NCBI GenBank assembly: GCA_934045905.1
Contig: OW203767.1
Coordinates: 27,846,785 to 27,910,784, forward strand
Origin: Leuctra nigra
Taxonomy: Eukaryota > Arthropoda > Insecta > Plecoptera > Leuctridae
Length of the DNA: 64,000 nt
Reading direction: 5' to 3'
The notes under the pieces: model-generated
The model's database searches: none
The model's input: only the letters and a program-made list of their open reading frames with translations
Told to the model about the DNA's origin: nothing
Made by a program: the position numbers and the translations under genes
Part shown: in pieces, positions 46,982-58,900 of the stretch
How the letters are laid out: each line of letters begins with the position of its first letter
How positions within the stretch are numbered: the stretch's first letter is position 1

Positions 46982-49900
46982 CTGTAACCAAGCAACGAGA
47001 TGTGACTTGAGACATGCAGAAAATAATAGAAACATTTTAATGCTATTATAAAATGACCTTTTTAATGTCATTGATCACTGATTGATCATTTTTGTATCAA
47101 TATGCTGTGAACTATTCAGGTTATTTCTAGACGGTTGAGCCCGGACATCGCTTATTTCCCTCCTTCATATTAATTTTTATTTTTTATACCTAGATAATGT
47201 TGACAAGCCTACCTCTCACCCAACAAAGAATTGGATTTCCAAATTATTCATGAACAATAATTCTTGGTTATTGCAGCAACCAGGACCCTTACCTAATATC
47301 GCTACATTTCAGTAGCACCATGTTACTGTAGCTTGATGGGCTAGTTGCCAAGGCGACAATGTTAATTCTTATGGCTAAAACTTTTAAAACAAAAGTTGTG
47401 CTACAGTAACACGGTGCTACTGAAATATGGCGATATTAGGTAAGGGCACAGGTGCCATATTATACACTAAGTTTAAAATTCCCGATTCTGCTGGTATCTG
47501 ATTTGGTGCTATGTTAATCCATGGCTGTGTGAATGATATTTCAACAGAATCGGGAAATGTGAAGTTATAGAATAGGACCGTCTCCACATTTCTACTGGGG
47601 CTATTTATTTATTGCTATTACTTATTAGTTATTAGTGATGAAACACGTACAACATTAATTAAAACGCCAATACCCAGATAAACCAAGGAAACAATAGGGA
47701 ATACACTTATCAATTAGGTAGATTTCAGAATAATAGCTATTTTATTAAAGTTGAGATGTTGCTGAACACAGATATAGTAGTATTATTTTTGTTGTGGGAC
47801 GAATAGTTTTCGAGAAATTCAGTTACAAAGTTTGATAATTTTCTTACAATATTAAAACAGGAAAATTAAAAATTTACAATGACATCACAATCCGCCATAT
47901 TGCCACAGCAACAAAGGAATCACCATGGTAACACATTGTTGGAGACTTGGAAATTACATCACAATCCTGATTCTCGTTGCCTGCCGTTTTTCCTGCCAAA
48001 ATATCCCATGACATTTGAGTTTGATTTTTATGAATGAAAATTTAAAATTTCGCTGGTGATAAGTGTGTTTGTCATTGTTATCTGTGAGTGTTGATATTTA
48101 CAAATTAACAATAATAAAATTTCATGTGACTTCCCTATTGCCAATACTCAATCATTCTTTCAAAAGTAAATATGATTTGGTGGCATAAATTTCACAGTTA
48201 CGAGGTCTGTTCAAAAAGTATCCGACCATATTTTTTTCTCTGAAACCAGTTGGGTCTAAGAGTTCATAGTGGTCCAAGATTGGTGGTCAACCTTACTGGG
48301 CTTGCGAGATTTTTTTCAGCCTTGCCTGATAAGTCATGCGCCGTCAGGCTACCGGTGAGCGTGGTCACATACGCTCGGCGCATCTTCAAATTTACATCTG
48401 CGATAACGGAACAATATGATCAGCGTTAGAGCCTTAAATTTTGTCATAAGCTTTGTGAAACCATTTCTAGGATTAAGCAGACTTTCGGCAAAGATGCTAT
48501 GGTGGTTACAAAAATTAAATAATGGTTTACCCAGTTTAAAGATGGCCGTAATTTGGTTGACAATGACCAACAGCGTTCTGATCGGCAGCCAACACAACAA
48601 GATCCGCAAATTATTAACCAATTGAGGATGGATGATGACCATTGATCATGGATGATGATCATTGATCATCTGATAGACTTCTAAAAGTCCTAAGTTAACC
48701 GTTTTCTTCATGCTGCAGTTCGGCGCAAGAGACCCGACCTGTGGTGACTGTCACACAACTGGCCACTGCTTCCACAAATCTCTGGTGGCTTCTTATACCC
48801 TCTGGTCAAACAGTTCAGGCTAACTACGGGGTCAGATAGGCCCCCTGGTCTACAGACATAGCTCGTAATGATTTCTGGTGTTTCCCAAGCTGATGGAGCC
48901 AGATTACGTAATAGTGCGTAAAGTGGAATTGGAAATTTAAAAATTCGATGAGCGCATGTAAGGTGACCATGCTCACCGGCTTCCTGACATCGCCTGACTT
49001 ATCAGGCAAGCCTGAAAATAATCATCCATGCCCAGTAAGGTTGACTTCCAAACATAGCCAACTATGAACTATCACACCCAACTGGTTTCAGAGAAAAAAA
49101 AATAAGTCGGATACTTTTTGAACAGACCTCGTAATCTAAATCGAAGAATATCACTTAATACAACTGTTCTGCTACTCAAGAGAGCAACAAGTGCTACAGT
49201 AAAACCTCGTTAAGTCGAAATTGAAGGGACCCAAAAAAAAAGCACTTCGACTCATGAATTTTCGATTTATAAGTATTTTCATAGAATGATGTTTTCCAGA
49301 TGTGTAGTAAAGATAAGCTCGTGATCACCAGTCACCATTCACCCCCTCCCTCTCTCAAGTCAAGTGGCTAGACACTTGAAAACAGCTGTTTGATGGGGTG
49401 TTTGTTTACACAGATATTTTGTAAACACAGACACAGGACAAGTTTCCCTTTATTGGGAGTGATAATTAAAGCAGTTGTTTTTCAATTTACTTTTAAACTC
49501 ATCACCACACACAATCTTTATGATTCATCTTGGAATTTCGTTCCGAAAATAATACGCAAGTTGAGAGATCCTTTGACTATCTTTTTTCCACAAATACATT
49601 GCATTAGTACACGAAAATTAAGTTAATTGTCCTGTAAAACTATAGGTAAATTGCCATATTATTTTTGATTTTGCAGAAATGTGTGTAATGTAGTACAACC
49701 AAGGGTGGAAACCTCAATTCAAAGGAACACCCTTGTTATTGTAGGTACTTGGGCGTGATAAAATATTATTCCATTTATTAGATCGCAAGACAAAATAATG
49801 TTTACATCGTTCACAACATTGCTCTTTATAACAGTGAACACTTGTTTTGCGGAATGTTTACTTTCCAAATATTTATTGAACATGTCATGGACCTCATCAA

Positions 49901-52900
49901 GATAAAATTATTAGGGGTCAAAGCCCTTCCCTTTCCAACAGAGACCACAACCACAGGAAACGAGGAGACCCTCTCACAGGGTTTTTTGTTTTCAAGAGCA
50001 GGTACTAGGCCAGCTGGTCTAGCCAGTTAGGGGAGGAAACAAAGGAAAAGTGAAAGTTGCGCCGTTGTACCTTCTGCTCCAAAAGTATGAACCATTTTTA
50101 TACGTAAAATCACACTTTATACTACGAAAATTGTGTTTTAGAAAATAATTACTTCGACTTAAACATTGAAAATCAATGTTATTTTTCGACTTGGGGCCAA
50201 ATATTACTTCGAATTACGATTTATCCAAATTTCGAGTTATAATTTATTTTAACATTGAACACCCTATACTGTGGGCGGGACTTGAGTTTACTTCGATTTA
50301 TGATGGATTTCGGCTCATGGTTGTTCGATTTAAGGAGGTTTTACTGTACTCACCATGTTCCCATGTCTACGGAGAACATGTAGGCCTTGCCGCTGGTAAG
50401 CGCGACGGTGACACAGCCCTGCTCCGTCAGCGAGCAGCTGCTGATGGACACGGTGCCGGCTGCAGACGGCATGATCGGCAGCAGTGACTCTCCGCGCACC
50501 AGCACCTGCGCGACAACAATACGTGTCAGATACATCACAGCTGGGGTGGTTAACTACTGATGAAACATAAGTAGGCAAATATAGTATCAAATAGTACACA
50601 TAACAAAGAGACCAAGAGTACTGATTAAATATGTACAACTTTCGGGTATGATAATTTATGTTTTTTTAACTTTTGGAGAAAAAGAACAATTAACAAACCT
50701 AAAGAAGGATATTTTTTAGTGGTGAGCATTGATTAAAAAATCAAAATCAAAATTATTTGGGAGACAAATCAAATCTATCATATTCAATTTTTTATAGAAA
50801 AAAGGAATAAATATTGACACACATTTTACTGTTTTTATTTTTTTCAGATCAAGTTAAAATTTCAGAAGATAAAAGCTTGAAGTGAGGTGTTATTCATTGA
50901 TCTAATATTACGAGCAAAGGGATGCTCGTAGGGACAGATGGCAGTGGATGATTACAGATATTGCATCAACCATAAAATTTAACAAAGTAGGTAGATCAAA
51001 CAAAAAGAGAAAGAACAATCTATACAATCTTTATATTTCTGTACCTATGTGGGGTGGGAGGTGGGAGGAAGTCCACATCAATGATTTTCAGGAAAGCTAA
51101 ACAAGAAGTTATGCTGCCTTCATCAAAACAAATTTGAAATGACATCAGCAGGCATTCCAAAAGCATGCACATCTCAAAGTCTAGAAAATATACTTCTCCG
51201 TACTGCTTCTACGGTTGAGTGTAGACTGTGGCCGTACCTTTGCCTTGGCGATGTCCCACACGCTGGCGTGGCCGGACGTTGTGATGGCCATGAGCAGCGC
51301 GGGATCCGCCACCGCCAGCTTGGCGGCGTGTGACTTGAGCACGATGGGAGGCAGCGGTCGCACACCGGTCGCCGTGTCGAACACGTGCAGCGACATGTCC
51401 TCGCACGCCACCGCAGTCACGCGCGAGTTAGCCGCCGCGCCACACGCGGCCGAGCCTGCGGGCATTTCACATTTCACTCAACAGGATTACATTATGGAGC
51501 TACGCTACACAGTATTCCTGCGGTATTTTCTATATACTCAAACACTCATTTTTAAAACAACTGTTTGTGAAATGTCACCTCTTGGCTGCATGATACATTA
51601 GACATTGAAGATTCATTTCTGATTGGTCATTGCTAGCAGGGTGAGTTCAGAAAAGTTATTTTACAGTTTACATGAGCAAAAAGCCAATTGCCCTAATCTC
51701 GGCCACTTGAGAAATTCAATGTTAAAGTGGTCGAGTGTGGTCATTGATTAATGGAGTATTAATGGTGGTCGAGATTAGGGACGTGGACGAGAACTGGGAC
51801 GCTGATCTACCTATTCTATTGATCTCGTTTTGACCGAATTCATTTCGATTGTAATGGCAGTAAAATGAATCCGGTCAAAACAAAATAAATAATACACATA
51901 GGATTTGAGAAAACAAGTGACACAACTGCACTCTGGTGGCTATTGTGGTACTAAGACTAGGTAACGAGGGAGCCAGAAATGGCTCAATCAAGTATCGCTT
52001 ATTTGCGCGAATAGGTACCCAGGTCACACCGATCAACCAACTGATATGAAAGCACACACACTACGGACAAACCAGCAACTTCACAAGCATAAGTTTTGAT
52101 CAAAATCCTCTCATTCTTCATCATTTTGAAAGATTAGTAAAATTTGTTTTGTTTTATTGAGGCATTCAATTCACTGCATCTTGATCAATGATCACTTTTC
52201 TTGACTCCGAGAACAGCAACTCTCACACTGCATTATATTTGCATGCAATGCAAATATGCATGGCTCATTTATCCAAGCATCACTTATAGAGCATTTTCCC
52301 TTAATAGTAGTGTTGAAAGAATTATATATTGGACACAAGTTGTTTCTTATGCCCGAAATGCTTACCGAGCACAGCTTGCCAGTCGCTGCTGAGTCCGTCA
52401 TTGCAAGCCCCAGTCATCTTGATGCATGTGATCTGTCCGTGCACCTCATTGGTCATATTCAGCCGCCTGCGTCCCGGCACGTCGATGTTGCTCCCCTTGC
52501 CGACTGAGAGTGCCGACAGCCTGAGCAGTGGCTCACTCTCCACCGCGGCGGCCACCACGGGCTTCGTGGTGGTCGCGACGGTCACCGCCGGCTTGTCGGG
52601 GGCGGCAATGCGCGCGCGCTTGGGCAGCGGATAACGCATGTCTTTCTCCGTGCGCTTGGCGGGCACGCGCTCGATCTTCGTGACCTCGAGCTTCGTCCTG
52701 CGTCAAGTAAACAAATAATCCCCATACAAGTTATTCGTATAAAACATCAGCCAAGTCTTCTCTCTTAAATACTTTCAGCACTGATGTGGAGTACCTTACC
52801 TAATATCCACAGGGGACAATTAAACATGTCAAATAAATTAAAAAAATTAGAGAAGTACATTTTACAGGAAATATACATTGCACATCATGCAACAGCAACA

Positions 52901-55900
52901 CTTTAATGATAAATGTATATTGGAAACATACCTATCCTAAATTCTCTACATAAAAAGCAATAACAAAATGCTGTGCCGAATCTTGTTTTGATTATTCTAA
53001 ATAATTTTTGAATGAAAGTTTGAACCCAACTTTCAGCATGCAGTTATATTGAATTAGGTGATATTGAAATCCTTCCACAATGTCCAAGATTAATAATCTC
53101 ACAGGATAAGATTTAAGACAAATCATCAGTCAAATATTTTTAACAATGAGATTAGGTAGATAAAATAATCCCTCAGTACAAAATAAAATAATTAGGTCTC
53201 TTTAGAAAAGAAATGGACACCACAAGGATGTTCAAATACAATACTTCTAAAATCTGAGAGTTCGCTAATCAGTAATCTCTAAGCTTGAATAAGTATAGAA
53301 AGACTATACCTAGATTGTATCAATCAAACAATAATTATAATAATAATAATAATCTATCCGCTGGTTCCAATTAAATGGGTCAGGGGGTGGGTGTTCCCAC
53401 CAACACTAGGGCCGCAGGACTACTGGAGACCGGCTGGCCACGCCTGGCATCTCCTCCACGTCTTCTTCTTCTTTCTCCGCTTCCAATTGTTCCACAAATT
53501 GCCTCCACCTTGTTCTGTCCTCCCACTGTCTCTCAGCCTCCAACTCACTCCAACTTCCCCCTCTCTCCAAAACATCATCCTTAATAACTCCAATCCACCT
53601 CTCTCTTGGTCTTCCTACTCTACGTGGTCCAGAAGTAGCCGACTCAAACACCCGCCGTGGCACTCGCCCTGTTCCCATCCTCTTCATGTGGCCAAACCAC
53701 CGAAGCCTCTCTCTGCCCAATTTAAATAAATTTAAATTTAAATTATAAATGAGACAAAATATAAAACAGATGTAAAACGGTCCCATAAGTTATATAAGTT
53801 ATAAGTCACTGATAAGTTATGTTTTCCGCCTATGAATAAGCTTGAGAAAGTCGGTCGAATGTAATGATTGAGCTAGCAAAAGAGTTCACAAAACACTGGT
53901 TTCAAAAGAAAAATCTAAGCAAGTAGGTATTGCCTGATTCTTAAGTACAGCCCGTGTCACACGGAGCTGTCCGCTAAGATATTTTGAACACCCGAGAGAG
54001 AGGGATGGTCTCGGAAGAACGCGCGATCGCTCACAGCGACTGAGGGATGGACAAAAAACCGGTTATTTGCAACATTAGAGGCCACGTCTGGGGGCCAGCT
54101 TCGTGTGACACGGACTGTAGCATCTTGTACCTAGTGAGGAGTTGCGACTGATCACTTACCCATTAACAAGCTGCGCCGCCACCTTGACCGGCGCCTCGGG
54201 CAGACTGCAGCTGGCGCCGCCGGTGCTGACGTTGGGCACCACGATGTCGTCGCGCTTCTCGATCACGATGCGGCTCTTGGTCTCAGACGAGCTGCTGAAC
54301 TGCTGCACGGCCGGCGACGAGAACGGCTCGGGCGCGTTGTCGGCGTTCTCGGCCGGAGGCGGGATGAACATCGGAGTGATCCGACGCTTGCCGTCCGATG
54401 TGCGCGTCTCGATCTGATGGGTTCGGAATACAGCATGTTCACATTCAAGCAGGGGGATAGTAACCTACATGTTTATAATATTCAAAGATGTAAAGGTAAT
54501 CCCAACAACAAAGGACTTACAATTTAAGGAAGCCATAAGTACATACTCTTATACCTATCGTTTAACTTCTGGAAGCCACCGGAAATTAACATCTTTTTAT
54601 GTAAAATTTAAGTGTAATCAGGAAGATATTATGGACAATATGAAAAATATATAGACAAACGGGGACAGGGGCTTGAACCTGGGACTTTCACCTGCAGGGT
54701 GAGAACTTTGTGCCAGTCCCAGTGCATTGTGTCTAATGTCCGTCCATCTGCTCAGGTAGCTCAGTTGGTAGAGAACTCGCACGGTAAGTGAGAGTTACAC
54801 AGTTCAAGCCCTGGTTCAGCAGGATCATCACATTTTAAATCCCTTCATACTTTTTGATATTAAGTTGAACATTCAGAAAAGCAAATAAACGTGACAGTAA
54901 ACAAACATTGGTAGGTGTTACAATAATTTCAATAATAATGGAGTTTTAAGATGTTAGGCCTGGTAGGACCAACTCGAGATTAAGTTACTATCGATGGTTA
55001 GCCAATGAATCCAGTTGATCGATAGTTAACTTAATCCCGAGTTGTTCCCACCTGTCCTTCATGAAGTGGCATGTTAATTTGCTTCCAACCACCGTATCAC
55101 TTGAGAACTGACCTGCTTGTTGATTGGTCCCTTGATGGGCGTTGCTGGAGCTTCCGGCGCCACCTCCTTGGTCTCCTGCTGCTTGGTCGTCTTCTCCGCC
55201 GTCCGTATGGCGTGGAACTCTGGCGTCTCGACGACGGCGGACGTCTGCATCAGGTTCTTACCGTACAGGCGCTCGTACAGCGTCACTTTCTCCTCGGGAG
55301 ACACGTTCTTGCCGAGCTCCTTCTCCGTGAACTCAATGTAGGCAACACTCCCTGCACAATAGGGAAGTCTCGGGAAAATTACATTGTTGCTGAACACAGA
55401 TGTGATAATATTTTTGTTGTGGGATGATTAGTTTTCAAGGAATTAATATACAAAGTTTGATAGATGTCTTCTTATTCAAAACAAGAATATAATTGGCAAT
55501 GTCCAATTACATAACAATTTTCTCTTATTGCCATGGCAACAATGGATTCACCATGGTAACACATTGTTGGAGACTCCATTTGATACAATTTAAAGATAAG
55601 AAAAGAAAGTCCTATGCTTATGCACTGACAGCCCAAGATTAAGGTGATACAAGCGCTCGGCTGCTTTAGAAAATTGAGAGAGAAAATTGTTTTATAAGTG
55701 AGTCTAACTTTGATAGGATGTTCACACGAACAGTCTGGTTGTATATTAGACTAGTAGAACTTTTTTATGATAGCTTCTTGCATTGTTAATTAGGCGCCGG
55801 TTATTCAACAAAACCGCGCAAAACAATGAAATTTCCGATACGATTGGAGACCAAGCCCATTAACCAATTGATCTCAAATTTTAATCATGATTAGATAAAA

Positions 55901-58900
55901 GACAAACTTAGGATTATCACTTGGCATATTTTTAAAATTAAATTTCATACGGCACCCATTGAGACAAGAAAATAGGTATATAATTTTTCACCAAAAATCA
56001 ACTAGGTAATTATTACTAGGGGTGTTCACGATTACGATTTAATCGAATCGATTAATCGATTATGACATTGAAAACGATTAATCGATGTTAGCAAAAAAAA
56101 TCGAATTATAAATTTGAATTTGCTGCCTTGAAAATGGTTGCACTTTACACATCTAATTATGTGTGGCTGGCGTCATTCTGTCAACATTTTTCTTTGTGTG
56201 CGTAATATTTTAGTGATAAATTCATGTTTTTGTGTATTTTCCCAAGTTTCAGTGTGTATTTCTCATTCGCATTACCAAGTGATGATAGAATGATGAATAA
56301 ATTCGGCACTTGACAGCGTCTTTGAAGTAAAAATGAATGACTTCCTGGACACATTTCATTGTTGAGGTTAATATTGCCGTAAAAGATGATAATATGATGA
56401 CCACCCTGAACATGATGACATATAGTTATATATAAACGATTTAATTCGATTATTTAATCGATTTAAATTACGAAAATCGAATTATTAATCGATTTAAATA
56501 AAATAATCGTTGAACACCCCTAATTATTACTAATAAACGAAGCGAAAAATGTACCAAGGGATAACTCTCAGTTTGTCTTTTATCTATTCATGGTTAAAAT
56601 TGCAAATCATTTCGTCAACCTATTTTGTCTCCAATCGTATCCAAAATAGTACCTGCAAAATGCGGCAAAATCGCTTGCTCTTGCAGCACCTTAAAAGTTT
56701 ATTTTAAGAAATCGATTGCATCAATATTACATACAAACCAAGGAGATGTTTTGAAAGCTCATAAAATCTCTACCAGAACTTCTATATCATTTTATCCAAA
56801 AAAAAATGGACATGTATCGTTCTTCGCCTTTATTTATAAAAAAAAAGAAAATGTGCCCTGAAATTGTTTCCCTGAATATTTTCCCTGAATATTCCGACTC
56901 TCATCCCTTGTACTTACCGTCCCAGCTGCATGCCATGAGCTGTCGGCCGTGACTGCTCCACGTGATGTCCAGCACGGAGTGGTTGAAGAGGTCGTTGATC
57001 ACGACGATGGGCCTCTTGAGCGCCGTGGACCACACCGACAGCGAGCAGTCCCGAGAGCCGATGGCGCAGCAGCAGTAGCGCTGCGCTCGCCCCGGCGACG
57101 ACCGAGACGAGTGCTGGATGATGTTTGAGTTGAAGCGCTGGAAGAGATCACAGATTTAATTTCAGTTGACACAAGTGTGAATTGAAATTGATTAGATTAG
57201 ATTATTATTGTTTAATGGCGCGTCAACGACGAGGTTATATTGCGCACATTAATATTTACTTATTAACTTTGTTGATCATAAGGGGAGGATATGGGGAGGG
57301 GTCGACCAAAAGGGACCGATCTGGGGGAGTCTGAAACTGGTGGGAAAGCCAGTTCAGAATTGGGATTTGGGACAGACCGGGGGGTGGAGGAAAGCTTCGG
57401 GCCGGTGGGACCCGATTTTAGGGGGATCACCATCTCGAGGAGGGAGGCCGGCCCGAGGGGCCCGCGAATTTGGGGAGGAACTGGGACTAGGTCGACCCTG
57501 GACTGCACTTAGTTGGGACCAACACTCGTTATGTGAGGCGGCCCCTTAAGCCCCACCACCGCGTCAAGGTGGCAGTCCATGAATTGAAATTGAAAGGAAG
57601 CAATGGGTATTTCTAGGTTCTGAAGTTGACATTCTTGTAATAGAAGCTACCTAATTAAAAAAATTAGAATGGTACTCTGTTTTGTCATTTATCTGCTAAA
57701 CCAGTCAAGAACTTCTAATGAGATTTTAATCTATTGGCGTATGATATGTTAAGATAATAATAAATATCGTGACCCTGCTTCCAACTAGGTATTGTCGGGT
57801 CAGGGGGTGGGATGATCCCACCAATGTTCTAGGGCACTTGTGATCTCAGAGCCGACTTGCCAAGTCCGACGCTCCACACTTCTTCAATCTCCTCTTCCAC
57901 TTCTTCAGGCTCCTCTCTTTCCACCAGTTCCCTCCATCTCTCTCTGTCTTCCCACCACTTCTCTGTTGTAATTACTCCCCAACACTCTCCTCTTTCTTCT
58001 GCGGCTGTCTCTATTCCGTTCATCCATTTAGTTCTAGGTCTTCCTGCCTTTCTTCTGCCACCCATGGCTGCACGCTCTGCCTCTCTATATGGTATCCTCT
58101 CTTCTCCCATCCTCTTCATATGTCCGTACCATCTTAGCTTCTCTTTTCCAAGTTTAAATCTAAACCTAAATATGAGATAAAAATGATCTAAATGTTGAGA
58201 TAAAAAGTAAAAAACATATCTAGAAATTGGGATTTAATTTTCAGTGTGTAGGTACATAGAACTCCCTATGGATCACAAAAATTGCCATGACAGTTATAAA
58301 TGTCGTTAATTAATTTGTTCTTAATTTTTTACTACAAGTTAGGGATAGCGGGACCACAAATGGCAACCACAAATATGGCGAGTTGTATTCATCAAAATAC
58401 GCCAATGGATAAGCCGATTGTGAGCCTTCTTTTCACATGCTTTCTTGGCTTTGAGGACAAATTTATAGCAGCCAGCTGAATTTTGTATTGGTTATTGCTT
58501 CTTTTTATATTTTTTATTTATTTAGAAATTGGAAAAGTCTGCTATTGAAAACAGTAATACACTCTCCTTCAACTCTCCTTCATTTTGAAGTCGGTATCTG
58601 ATTGTTGATTGGCTGTGCCAATCCGGCACAGCCAATCAAATAGGTACCGGCCCTAAATGCAATGAGTCTAGAACTGAAATCACATTGATTATCTCCTTCT
58701 CACCACGCATGTGACTGCCTTCCGATGTCCCACGTAGTCGAGGTTCTCCTTCCACGCGTCGCGGTCGATGATCTGCGCCGTGGGTCCGGCTCCGTTCATC
58801 GCGTGCGCCGACACCAGGTAGAGGCCGTCCGGGGACCAGCTCGGTCGGAGGACGTGAGTCGTGCCGCCGCAGTTCTCGAAGGGCTTGTGGATCATCGTGT

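Noticed and set aside
46484..47010. Open frames overlapping the last HIRA exon in other frames
   Set aside because: Arg/Ala/Gly-rich shadow frames. The HIRA frame has clear family motifs and correct splice phases.
53375..53729. Pro/Ser-rich plus-strand frames
   Set aside because: Antisense to the LINE C-terminal fragment, whose minus-strand reading has a known signature.
57263..57549. Gly/Arg-rich proteins on both strands
   Set aside because: They lie fully within the GC-rich body of a retroposon bounded by a 14-bp duplication and have no domain.
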